The notes beneath the pieces were generated by a model. That model did no database searches. It saw nothing but the letters and a program-made list of their open reading frames with translations, and was not told where the DNA came from. A stretch of 44,647 nucleotides of DNA, taken from Algoriphagus sp. GTDB lineage: Bacteria > Bacteroidota > Bacteroidia > Cytophagales > Cyclobacteriaceae. Position numbers and translations under genes: made by a program. The stretch is taken from NCBI RefSeq assembly GCF_029254265.1, contig NZ_JAQWXX010000001.1, positions 1 to 44,647 on the forward strand, read 5' to 3'. Positions 1 to 7,309 of the stretch are shown here, piece after piece (positions within the stretch are counted from its first letter, which is position 1; the number at the start of each line of letters is the position of its first letter).

Positions 1-245
1 TCAAAACCGTTTATTTTGACCTAATTTAGTACCCGTTAAGATCGCAAGAAAGCGATTGTCACTGGCTGTCACTTCTAACTTATTTGGCTACTGGCATCTT
101 TGCGGATATACATATTAAAAAATCTTTAGTCTTTTTGGACATCATAGATGATATTTTTTTTTAGTTGGTAATTATACAGTATAATTATGATCGATTAGCA
201 TCACCTTATCACTTCCTGTTACAAAACTGAACCTTCCATCAATTA
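1..245. other. leader region with no recognised gene
   Basis: No open reading frame or RNA gene is recognised here. Two small structures are visible: a 5-bp hairpin at 41-56 (ATCGC, loop AAGAAA, GCGAT) and a direct repeat TGTCACT at 57-63 and 67-73 with a 10-base period. The stretch from about 120 to 190 is very AT-rich and probably carries the promoter of the histidine kinase, but no clear TAnnTTTG box was found. Confidence 0.4.
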
Positions 246-2018
246 ATGGAATTAATCTTCAATCCATTTTCTATTATCTTAATTCTTTCTGGATTGATCG
301 TAGGAGGACTATCCTTGATCATTGCATCAAGAATGGAAAGCTCCACCAAATGGGTCGCCATCACTATGCTTTGTGCGGCATTTTGGGGATTTTTCTATGG
401 ACTTGAACTGAGTTCTACGGATTTAGACTCAATTCTTATTTTGATAAAGCTCCAGTACATTGGGATTTCGTTCCTTGCGGTATCCTGGTTGTTTTTTGCC
501 TTCAAATACGCAGGACTAGATTTCAAAAACTATTCCCAAGCTGTATTCTTGGTGCTGCTAATACCAACATTGACTTTCTTTTTCGTCTTTACAAATAACT
601 TTCATGGTCTTATTTATGAATCCTACGAACTAGTCACAAAGGGTCCATTCAAAGCCTTAATTACTAAGATCGGACCTTGGTATCCAGTCCATGTAATTTA
701 TTCTTACCTCGCTTTTGGCTTTGGAAATTACATTATCTGGACCCGGTTCAAGTTTGCTGATCCAATTTTTAAGGCTCAAACCAGGTTAATATTTTTAGCA
801 GGACTTTTCCCTATAGGATTTAATGCATTTTATCAATTAGGGATATATAAGCCATTTGAATTCATAGACTTAACCCCAATTGCATTTCTTTTTACATATA
901 TACTTGTCGGGATCGCCATAGTAAAATACAACCTCTTTAGCATCAAGCCTATAGCTAAGAATAAGATTTTTGAGGCAATTACAAAAGGGGTTCTTGTGAT
1001 TGATATGAATCAGATTATCATTGATTTCAATCCAGCAATTTTTAAATTTTTCAAAGATTCAAAACAAATCAAAGTAGGAACGAAGCTGAGTGAAATCTAT
1101 CAGAAACACCCTGAAGTTCATGAATTCTTAGATGATTTTGAAAAACGTGTGATTGAAATCAGAGAGGAAGCAGAAAAAGGCACTCGAATTATCAGACTGG
1201 AAATGATACCACTATTGGGCCGGGGATCCAGCTCTAATGGAACAGTAATTTTAATGGATGATATAACAGAAGAAGTAAAGATTAAAGAGACCTTGATTGC
1301 CCAAAAAAATGAATTAGCACAGCTTAATGATTTGAAAGACAAATATTTTAGTATTATTTCTCATGATTTAAAAGGGCCGGTTTTTGGAGTTAAAGAATTG
1401 ATTCACTTGACGCAGACTGGCCTAATTTCCAAAGAAGAATTCTTTGAATTACTTCCAGAAGTTTCCAGAAATATGGAGAATGTAGCACAGCTGTTAGAAA
1501 ATCTCCTTGCTTGGACGAGTTCACAGATTCGAGGTGAGCAATTAGTTCTTGAAGATTTTGATATTTACAGAGTTCTTAATCAACAAAAACAACTTCTGGA
1601 ACGATTAGCGAAAGAAAAAAACATTAAAATAACTCTGGTAGAAAACCCTGAAATCCATGAAGTTATAGGAGATAAAAACATGATAGAACTCGTTATCAGA
1701 AACTTGATCAATAATGCAATAAAGTTTTCAAATCAGAATAGTGAAGTGATAATTTCCACAACAATATCAAATGGTTACGTTAAGATTTGTATTGAAGATT
1801 TTGGCAAAGGAATCAGCGCAGAAAACTTAGAGAAAATAAACGAAGGAATCTCATTTACCACCAAAGGATCAAAAAATGAGACTGGTACAGGTCTAGGACT
1901 AGTTTTAGTAAGAGAGTATGTTCGGAAAAACTCAGGAAGTTTAGAAGTGATTTCTACTGAAAATAAAGGGGCAAAATTCTGTATTAATTTAAAAGGAACA
2001 AAAACACCTTTAGATTAA
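246..2018 (+). CDS. membrane sensor histidine kinase with 7TM input domain and PAS domain
   Basis: A two-component sensor kinase that autophosphorylates on histidine and passes the phosphate to a response regulator; no regulator lies next to it. Residues 1-230 form about seven hydrophobic segments of the histidine-kinase N-terminal 7TM type. Residues about 240-345 look like a PAS domain (VLVIDMNQIIIDFNPAIFKF). The HisKA H-box is FSIISHDLKGP with phospho-acceptor His373. The ATPase domain has the N-box RNLINNAIKFS (Asn490), the G1 box DFGKGI (518-523) and the G2 box GTGLGL (547-552), so it looks catalytically complete. The signal is unknown. The 3' end overlaps the convergent acyl-CoA reductase gene by 9 bases with no terminator between them. 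The start is an ATG following an AT-rich leader. Confidence 0.93.
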   Translation: MELIFNPFSIILILSGLIVGGLSLIIASRMESSTKWVAITMLCAAFWGFFYGLELSSTDLDSILILIKLQYIGISFLAVSWLFFAFKYAGLDFKNYSQAVFLVLLIPTLTFFFVFTNNFHGLIYESYELVTKGPFKALITKIGPWYPVHVIYSYLAFGFGNYIIWTRFKFADPIFKAQTRLIFLAGLFPIGFNAFYQLGIYKPFEFIDLTPIAFLFTYILVGIAIVKYNLFSIKPIAKNKIFEAITKGVLVIDMNQIIIDFNPAIFKFFKDSKQIKVGTKLSEIYQKHPEVHEFLDDFEKRVIEIREEAEKGTRIIRLEMIPLLGRGSSSNGTVILMDDITEEVKIKETLIAQKNELAQLNDLKDKYFSIISHDLKGPVFGVKELIHLTQTGLISKEEFFELLPEVSRNMENVAQLLENLLAWTSSQIRGEQLVLEDFDIYRVLNQQKQLLERLAKEKNIKITLVENPEIHEVIGDKNMIELVIRNLINNAIKFSNQNSEVIISTTISNGYVKICIEDFGKGISAENLEKINEGISFTTKGSKNETGTGLGLVLVREYVRKNSGSLEVISTENKGAKFCINLKGTKTPLD

Positions 2019-3026
2019 ATCACACAAAAACTTCATTGTATCAACCCCGTCTGCGTAATCCCAAGGTTCAGGACATTGGGCAGTTCCAAAAGGTAAAGAG
2101 TTCTCATATCTCCCATCTTTCGAAACTATACACTGAATTTTATCCTCAATCTCCTGCAATTTAGATTTCAGTTCTTTTTCTCCATCATATATTTCGAAAA
2201 ACAAAACTGAGATTGGAGACACTAACGCTTCTGACTCTGTCACTAAGAGAAAGCCATTGTCTAAATGACTAACCCCGTTTACCAAATAAATGGACTTGTT
2301 ATAATCATAGTTATTATGATATTTATGATGGTTTGACACATCGTTGAATACCTCAATTGCTCCAAGAAAATCTTGAAGTTGCTCGATATTTTTGAGAAAA
2401 ACCTTAGATACATTTCTACAACCTAATCCAAAATATTGGAAAACATCTTTTCCTAATTTAAGATAATCTTCGGTAGTTTCGTCACCATAGAGAACCGCAA
2501 CCGAAGTCCTGTTTTGCCGAATAACATGAGGGTATTTCCCAAAATAATAATTGAAATAACGAGATGAATTATCACTTCCTGTTGCGATATAGGCATCTTT
2601 GGCTTTCAACATCTCTTCGATTTCTATCAGATCTTCAAATTGAGGTTCGATTTTGATCAAATTGAAAATCAACCAGTTCATAATAACGCTATCGGTAGAA
2701 CTAAGTTTTACTGAAGCAGTATGGCCTGAAAGCAAAACGCACATCAAATCATGAAATCCTACTGCCGGAATATTTCCAGCCATTAAAACCCCAACCTTTA
2801 ATGAAGAGAAATAAGAAGGTAGCTCATATTGACTGAGCCAAGTATTCAGTTTTGAAGAATCCAGCATCGAAGCAATCCCTTTGAGAGCCTCTGATACTGA
2901 AGCCACAGTAAACCAATTATTAGCATTTTGAGCTCTCCACTGAATTTCTTCAAATTCCTCTTGGTCTAGATTTTTTATAAACTCCCCTAATTTAACAAAT
3001 GCTGCAATCCTATCCTTTGAATCCAT
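2010..3026 (-). CDS. LuxC-type acyl-CoA reductase
   Basis: A 338-residue protein of the acyl-CoA reductase (LuxC) family, which reduces fatty acyl-CoA or acyl-enzyme thioesters to aldehydes with NADPH. The family's catalytic cysteine is in GLGCRNVSKV (Cys203), inside the typical region starting YGDETTEDYLKLGKDVFQYF. The frame stays open to a TTG at 3047, but I choose the ATG at 3026: a possible -7 box (TAAATTTG on the minus strand) occupies 3045-3052 and would overlap the longer start. No luxAB or other luminescence genes are present, so a role in lipid or aldehyde metabolism is more likely than light production. It is divergent from a ferredoxin gene, an arrangement I recall from other Bacteroidota, which hints at a functional link. 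The substrate is not known. Confidence 0.88.
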   Translation of the reverse strand: MDSKDRIAAFVKLGEFIKNLDQEEFEEIQWRAQNANNWFTVASVSEALKGIASMLDSSKLNTWLSQYELPSYFSSLKVGVLMAGNIPAVGFHDLMCVLLSGHTASVKLSSTDSVIMNWLIFNLIKIEPQFEDLIEIEEMLKAKDAYIATGSDNSSRYFNYYFGKYPHVIRQNRTSVAVLYGDETTEDYLKLGKDVFQYFGLGCRNVSKVFLKNIEQLQDFLGAIEVFNDVSNHHKYHNNYDYNKSIYLVNGVSHLDNGFLLVTESEALVSPISVLFFEIYDGEKELKSKLQEIEDKIQCIVSKDGRYENSLPFGTAQCPEPWDYADGVDTMKFLCDLI

Positions 3027-3044
3027 ATTAACTTTTTGAAAGGT

Positions 3045-3052
3045 CAAATTTA
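3045..3052 (-). promoter_or_regulatory. possible -7 box of the acyl-CoA reductase
   Basis: Read on the minus strand, TAAATTTG matches the Bacteroidota -7 consensus TAnnTTTG. It lies about 18 bases upstream of the ATG at 3026. No TTG -33 element lies at the usual spacing, so the call is weak. Confidence 0.35.
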
Positions 3053-3113
3053 CCTATTTTGAAGGATCATACCTTAGAATTGAATTAAATTAGTTAGTAC
3101 AACAACTTTTTTA

Positions 3114-3144
3114 TTGCCTCTCAGTTTTATGGTTATTACTTTTG
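3114..3144 (+). promoter_or_regulatory. Bacteroidota-type promoter of the ferredoxin gene
   Basis: A TTG at 3114-3116 is followed after 20 bases by TACTTTTG at 3137-3144. This matches the -33/-7 pair TTG-N17-23-TAnnTTTG used by the primary sigma factor of Bacteroidota. The ATG of the ferredoxin follows 20 bases later, leaving a short leader. Confidence 0.6.
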
Positions 3145-3164
3145 AGAATTAAAAAAATGAAGTC

Positions 3165-3512
3165 ATGGCAATAATGATCACCGATGAATGCATCAACTGT
3201 GGTGCATGCGAACCTGAATGTCCAAATACTGCAATCTACGAAGGTGGTGTAGAGTGGACTTGGGGCGGAGGAACAAATTTGAAAGAGGTCACTCTTCCTG
3301 ATGGGACCGTGGTAAGCGGAACTGAAAAACAAGAACCAGTTTCTGACGAGTTTTACTATATCGTAACTGACAAATGCACAGAGTGCAATGGCTTTCACGA
3401 GGAGCCTCAATGTGCAGCTGTTTGTCCGGTAGATTGTTGCGTAGATGATCCAGACCATCGGGAGACCGAAGAAGAATTGCTTACAAAAAAAGCATTTTTG
3501 CACGGAGAATAA
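3165..3512 (+). CDS. 2[4Fe-4S] ferredoxin (YfhL/Alvin type)
   Basis: A 115-residue cytoplasmic electron carrier with two [4Fe-4S] clusters. The first cluster motif is [12 protein letters not shown] (Cys9, 12, 15, 19). The second is CTEC at 71-74, then Cys83 and Cys87, with the long insertion between second and third cysteines typical of the Allochromatium-type ferredoxins; Cys91 and Cys92 follow. It is transcribed away from the LuxC-type reductase and has its own promoter and terminator, so it is a monocistronic unit. A partner enzyme cannot be assigned from sequence. The start is the ATG just behind the -7 box; the short spacing fits a leader with little or no Shine-Dalgarno, as is usual in this phylum. 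Confidence 0.93.
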   Translation: MAIMITDECINCGACEPECPNTAIYEGGVEWTWGGGTNLKEVTLPDGTVVSGTEKQEPVSDEFYYIVTDKCTECNGFHEEPQCAAVCPVDCCVDDPDHRETEEELLTKKAFLHGE

Positions 3513-3540
3513 AAGGTAGTTTATCTACCTTTTATTTTGC
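3511..3540 (+). terminator. rho-independent terminator of the ferredoxin gene
   Basis: A 9-bp perfect stem AAAAGGTAG / CTACCTTTT with loop TTTAT begins within the stop codon and runs into a T-rich tail. Confidence 0.75.
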
Positions 3541-3608
3541 TTCATTGTTGATTGCTAGTAACTTATACTCGTAAAATCTCCATTCCTTTAAAAAAGAACA
3601 AGATTTGG

Positions 3609-3640
3609 TTGAAATCTAAATACGAATTGTTTTATCTTAG
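3609..3640 (+). promoter_or_regulatory. probable promoter of the DUF3276 gene
   Basis: TTG at 3609-3611 is followed after 21 bases by TATCTTAG at 3633-3640, seven of eight positions of TAnnTTTG. It would start transcription about 30 bases before the GTG at 3679 and so supports that start. Confidence 0.4.
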
Positions 3641-3678
3641 TTCTTATTAAATTAACCCCGTACCAAACTGAAAGCACT

Positions 3679-4008
3679 GTGGAAGATCAAAGAGGCTATG
3701 ATAGAGAGGAGATTTTCTCCAAAAAAGTAAAAGCAGGAAAGCGCACTTATTTTTTTGATGTCAAATCTACTCGAGCAAACGATTATTATTTGACAATTAC
3801 AGAAAGTAAGCGCAAAATGAATGGTGACACCTTCACCTACGAAAAACATAAAATTTTCCTTTACAAGGAAGATTTCTTCAAATTTGCAGAAGCTCTGAAT
3901 GAGGCAGTAGATTATGTCAAGCATGATTTATTGCCTGATGTGGATTTTGAGCAATTTGAAAAAGAAGATGAAAATGAAGAAATCAACTCTGACCTTAAAT
4001 GGGAATAA
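3679..4008 (+). CDS. DUF3276 (PUR-alpha-like) nucleic-acid-binding protein
   Basis: A 109-residue protein of the DUF3276 family, which is widespread in Bacteroidota and related to the PUR repeat fold that binds single-stranded DNA or RNA. The family core is clear: REEIFSKKVKAGKRTYFFDV followed by KSTRANDYYLTITESKR and a second beta-rich half ending in a helix (FFKFAEALNEAVDY). The C-terminal tail is acidic (FEKEDENEEINSD). The start codon is GTG; the family usually begins a few residues before REE, and a near-consensus promoter sits at the right distance upstream. It stands alone between two terminators. The cellular target is unknown. Confidence 0.85.
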   Translation: MEDQRGYDREEIFSKKVKAGKRTYFFDVKSTRANDYYLTITESKRKMNGDTFTYEKHKIFLYKEDFFKFAEALNEAVDYVKHDLLPDVDFEQFEKEDENEEINSDLKWE

Positions 4009-4054
4009 TGAATTATCTAAATTTCATTTTAACAATTGAGAAATAGTATCTTTA

Positions 4055-4078
4055 GAGGAGGCATAATCGCCTCCTTTT
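4055..4078 (+). terminator. hairpin terminator after the DUF3276 gene
   Basis: AGGAGGC and GCCTCCT form a 7-bp stem around ATAATC, followed by TTTT. The T-tract is short and the hairpin sits only 13 bases before the next start codon, so it could also act as an attenuator for the transporter gene. Confidence 0.55.
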
Positions 4079-4090
4079 ATGGTTAAATAA

Positions 4091-5185
4091 ATGCAGCGTT
4101 TTTTTGCTTACCTAATTTTGTTTATTGTTTTGTTCCTCCTTTTCGGATGGTACTTTTCGAACATTACAATTTATTTAATAGCCTCATTGATCCTTGCAGC
4201 ACTTTTGAGGCCTTTAACCAACCGATTGCATGATTTCCATGTTCTGGGACAACATATCCCTCGGTGGGCGGCTATTTTACTCTCCTATGGCTCAATAGTG
4301 TTGCTTTTTGTTTCACTCAGCTTTTTGTTTTATCCACTTATTAACAATCAAATCATCATCCTTAGTGAGTTGGATCTGGACGGGATTTACGAGAAAGTTC
4401 AAGCACCGGTCTCAAAGGTTGAGCGATTCCTTTTTCAATATGAACTTTTAGAAAATAAACCGGGATTTCTATTCGGAGAACTTAAAAACTCAATGATCGA
4501 AACCATCAAGGGTTTTGACTTTACAAGTTTTATAGGTGGAGTGATTAATACCACGAGTAGCTTGTTTATAGGATTCATGGCTATTGCATTTATCACCTTT
4601 TTTCTACTTTTAGAAAATGGGCTACTGAGAAGAAATCTAATAAACCTTATTCCTAATCCTTATTTTGAACTTTCAGTAGCTACTTTTACAAAAGTTGAAA
4701 AGCTCCTTTCAAATTACCTCTCCGGGCTATTGATTCAAATGCTTGCCATTTTTTCTCTCGCCAGTCTGGGGCTGAGTATTTTAAGCGTAGAATACGCTTT
4801 GACTATAGCATTATTTGCAGCTGTAGCCAATCTTATCCCATATGCTGGGCCTATTTTAGGTGCAAGTTTTGGAATCATTGTAGGAATATCATCAGGAAAT
4901 TTCGAGACTAACGTAGAACTTAACTATCTGATTTTTAAAATACTATCGGTCTTTGCTACTGTACAGATTATAGATAATATCTTAATTCAACCATTGATAT
5001 TTTCTAAATCAGTAAAAGCTCATCCCCTTGAAATTTTTGTTGTTATCTTTGCCGGTGCAAAAATCGGCGGTGTAGTCGGAATGATTTTCGCAATACCGGT
5101 TTATACCATTTTTAGAGTTTCATTTATTGAATTCTTTAAAGGGTATAAGTCTTATAGAATATTTAAAATAAAACCTACGAATTAA
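4091..5185 (+). CDS. AI-2E family transporter (PerM/TqsA type)
   Basis: A 364-residue inner-membrane protein of the AI-2E exporter family (former UPF0118). It has an N-terminal pair of hydrophobic helices (residues about 5-35), another at 60-85, a soluble central stretch (about 90-150) and a C-terminal half with several more helices. Characteristic segments are the helix after VEKLLSNYLSGLLIQM and the conserved LIPYAGPILGA region. Despite the family name most members are not proven to carry autoinducer-2; some are ion antiporters, so the substrate is open. Its stop codon shares one base with the ATG of ychF (TAATG), indicating translational coupling in a shared transcript. Confidence 0.88.
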   Translation: MQRFFAYLILFIVLFLLFGWYFSNITIYLIASLILAALLRPLTNRLHDFHVLGQHIPRWAAILLSYGSIVLLFVSLSFLFYPLINNQIIILSELDLDGIYEKVQAPVSKVERFLFQYELLENKPGFLFGELKNSMIETIKGFDFTSFIGGVINTTSSLFIGFMAIAFITFFLLLENGLLRRNLINLIPNPYFELSVATFTKVEKLLSNYLSGLLIQMLAIFSLASLGLSILSVEYALTIALFAAVANLIPYAGPILGASFGIIVGISSGNFETNVELNYLIFKILSVFATVQIIDNILIQPLIFSKSVKAHPLEIFVVIFAGAKIGGVVGMIFAIPVYTIFRVSFIEFFKGYKSYRIFKIKPTN

Positions 5186-6282
5186 TGGCCTTACAATGTG
5201 GCATAGTGGGACTTCCTAATGTGGGAAAGTCTACTTTGTTCAATGCACTCTCAAGCGCAAAAGCTGAAGCTGCAAATTTCCCATTCTGTACGATTGAACC
5301 CAACGTCGGCGTCGTAACAGTCCCAGACAATCGACTCAAGATTCTTGAGCAATTGGTCAATCCAAATCGCGTATTACCTACAGTAATTGAGTTCGTTGAT
5401 ATTGCAGGCCTTGTAAAAGGTGCAAGTAAAGGTGAAGGCCTAGGAAATAAATTTTTGGCAAATATCCGAGAAGTTGATGCCGTGATCCACGTGATTAGGT
5501 GTTTTGAAGATGATAATATTGTTCATGTCGCGGGAGGAGTAGATCCGATATTTGACAAAGAAGTAATTGACACTGAACTTCAGCTCAAGGATTTAGAATC
5601 TGTAGAAAAGAAAATTCAAAAGTCAGAAAAAATTGCAAAATCTGGAGATGCTAAAGCCAAGAAAGAATTAGAAACTTTGATTCTTTTCAAAAATGCACTT
5701 ACTGAAGGGAAAAATGCCCGATCAGTTGATGTTGAAAGGGAAGATTTGGAGGCAGTGAGAGATTTGCATCTCCTGACTATCAAGCCTGTACTTTATGTAG
5801 CCAATGTGGACGAAGGAAGTCTAGCTAAAGGAAACAAGTTTGTAGACGCACTGAGAGAAAAAGTGAGTGAAGAAAACGCTGAAGTTATCATTCTTTGCGC
5901 TGCTATTGAGGCACAAATTGCTGAGTTTGAAGATCCAGAAGAAAAGGAAATGTTCCTTGGAGAATATGGTTTAGAAGAAAGTGGTCTCAATAAATTGATT
6001 TCTGCAGCATACTCTTTATTGGATCTAATTACTTATTTCACTGCTGGAGTTCAGGAAGTGCGAGCATGGACTATCAAAAAAGGCTGGAAAGCTCCCCAAG
6101 CTGCAGGAGTGATCCACACAGACTTTGAAAGGGGATTCATAAAGGCTGAAGTTATCAAATTAGCCGATTACCAACAGTTGAAAACTGAAGCTAATTGCAG
6201 AGATAATGGGAAAATTGCGATTGAAGGCAAAGAATATGTAGTAAAAGATGGAGATATCATGCATTTTAGGTTCAATGTTTAA
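5185..6282 (+). CDS. ychF: ribosome-associated ATPase YchF (Obg-related)
   Basis: A 365-residue P-loop NTPase of the YchF/OLA1 family, which binds the ribosome and hydrolyses ATP rather than GTP. The P-loop is GLPNVGKST (9-17), followed by the G3 region FVDIAGLVKGASKGEGLGNK. The G4 position reads NVDE in VLYVANVDEG instead of NKxD, the known reason for ATP preference in this family. The central helical domain (about 120-200) and the C-terminal TGS domain (from about 280, FTAGVQEVRAWTIKKGWKAP) are present, so it is full length. It overlaps the transporter gene by one base; the functional reason for that pairing is unclear. Confidence 0.97.
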   Translation: MALQCGIVGLPNVGKSTLFNALSSAKAEAANFPFCTIEPNVGVVTVPDNRLKILEQLVNPNRVLPTVIEFVDIAGLVKGASKGEGLGNKFLANIREVDAVIHVIRCFEDDNIVHVAGGVDPIFDKEVIDTELQLKDLESVEKKIQKSEKIAKSGDAKAKKELETLILFKNALTEGKNARSVDVEREDLEAVRDLHLLTIKPVLYVANVDEGSLAKGNKFVDALREKVSEENAEVIILCAAIEAQIAEFEDPEEKEMFLGEYGLEESGLNKLISAAYSLLDLITYFTAGVQEVRAWTIKKGWKAPQAAGVIHTDFERGFIKAEVIKLADYQQLKTEANCRDNGKIAIEGKEYVVKDGDIMHFRFNV

Positions 6283-6301
6283 TCTTTTCCAATAAAAGTT
6301 G

Positions 6302-6309
6302 TAATTTTG
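6302..6309 (+). promoter_or_regulatory. possible -7 box upstream of cas6
   Basis: TAATTTTG fits TAnnTTTG. A TTT rather than TTG stands 21 bases upstream, so the -33 element is imperfect. The predicted leader to the GTG at 6379 would be about 60 bases. Confidence 0.35.
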
Positions 6310-6378
6310 TCGTTCTGTAGTTTAATCACCCTTAAATAGCAGTTTTAAATTTATTGTCTCATTTATTTTTAATTTATC

Positions 6379-7275
6379 GTGAGAGTTAGACTTATATTTT
6401 CCCTAAAAAACAAGGGCTCGTACTTGCCGTTCCACCACCAGTACATCTTAGCCCAATTCCTTAAAGGAGTTATCGTAAAAGGTGGAAGAGAAGAATTTTT
6501 CAACTACAACTACTTCAATTTTTCTGGCCTCAAAGGTCAGACTAAGGTAAGTAGAAGTGGATTGCATTATTATTCAAGTTTGGTCACCCTAGTCCTTTCT
6601 TCACAGAGTGAAGAATTTATGGACTACCTACTTGAACAAGTATTTGCTACTCCTAAAATTGAGTTGGGAAATCTTATTTTAGTACCTGAGTATACCGAAA
6701 TTGAAGTAGAACCAACTTTGGAAACTTCCAACAAGTTTGTTTGTATTTCACCTTTGGTATTAATCACTCCTGCATTCAATGAAGAAGCTGGAAAGCGTTT
6801 TATCAGTCCTGATAGTGACGAGTTTTCAGATTTGCTTTATGAATCTACTTTAACAAGAATGGAACGATCTGGTTGGTACACACCTGAGCAGATGGAGACT
6901 TTCTACAAATTTCAAGTAGTTCCTGATATGGTTTATGTAAATAAGCTGAAGGATTCCCAAAAGAAATTTGCTCGTATCTATGCAGTATATGATATGGATG
7001 TGAAGTATGAAGTAAGAGGATATACACTTCCAATTACCCTTTACGCAGCTCCAGAAGTTCAAGACTTTGTTTTCAAATGTGGTCTTGGTGCATTTACTCA
7101 TAAAGGATTCGGAATGTTGGATCTTGCAAACCACGGAACTGGTGTACGAACTAATACCTATAAGTTCAAGCGAGAAGGATTTGTTCCCTACAAGCCTTCA
7201 GAAAGAACTCGACAAAACGTTGCTCCAACCTCTGATGAAAACGAAGAAAGTCAACCTTCATCAGATGAATCTTAA
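6379..7275 (+). CDS. cas6: solitary Cas6-like CRISPR RNA endoribonuclease
   Basis: A 298-residue protein with the layout of Cas6, the nuclease that cuts CRISPR precursor RNA within the repeat. The N-terminus MRVRLIFSLKN followed by LPFHHQYILAQFLKG matches the first ferredoxin-like strand and helix, with His19 or His20 as possible catalytic residues. The C-terminal glycine-rich loop GLGAFTHKGFGML (235-247) is the strongest family mark. The start is GTG, chosen because the first strand begins directly there. An acidic, serine-rich tail (from about 282) is unusual. No other cas gene and no repeat-spacer array is visible in the window, and the neighbours are housekeeping genes, so it may process RNA encoded elsewhere or have another RNA target. 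Confidence 0.8.
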   Translation: MRVRLIFSLKNKGSYLPFHHQYILAQFLKGVIVKGGREEFFNYNYFNFSGLKGQTKVSRSGLHYYSSLVTLVLSSQSEEFMDYLLEQVFATPKIELGNLILVPEYTEIEVEPTLETSNKFVCISPLVLITPAFNEEAGKRFISPDSDEFSDLLYESTLTRMERSGWYTPEQMETFYKFQVVPDMVYVNKLKDSQKKFARIYAVYDMDVKYEVRGYTLPITLYAAPEVQDFVFKCGLGAFTHKGFGMLDLANHGTGVRTNTYKFKREGFVPYKPSERTRQNVAPTSDENEESQPSSDES

Positions 7276-7281
7276 AAAATT

Positions 7282-7308
7282 AAAGCCTGCTTTTCAGCAG
7301 GCTTTTTC
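7282..7308. terminator. bidirectional terminator between cas6 and the plug gene
   Basis: AAAGCCTGC (7282-7290) and GCAGGCTTT (7297-7305) form a perfect 9-bp stem around TTTTCA. T-tracts follow on both strands, so it can end cas6 and the convergent DUF5103 gene. Confidence 0.85.
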
Positions 7309-7309
7309 A

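Noticed and set aside
2010..3026. Bioluminescence operon suggested by the LuxC-type gene
   Set aside because: No luxA, luxB, luxD or luxE genes are present; acyl-CoA reductases of this type are common without light production.
3047..3047. Longer TTG start for the acyl-CoA reductase
   Set aside because: It overlaps a probable -7 box and adds seven residues foreign to the family; the ATG at 3026 is preferred.
3111..3503. 130-codon minus-strand frame opposite the ferredoxin
   Set aside because: The cysteine motifs on the other strand are decisive; this frame is a shadow.
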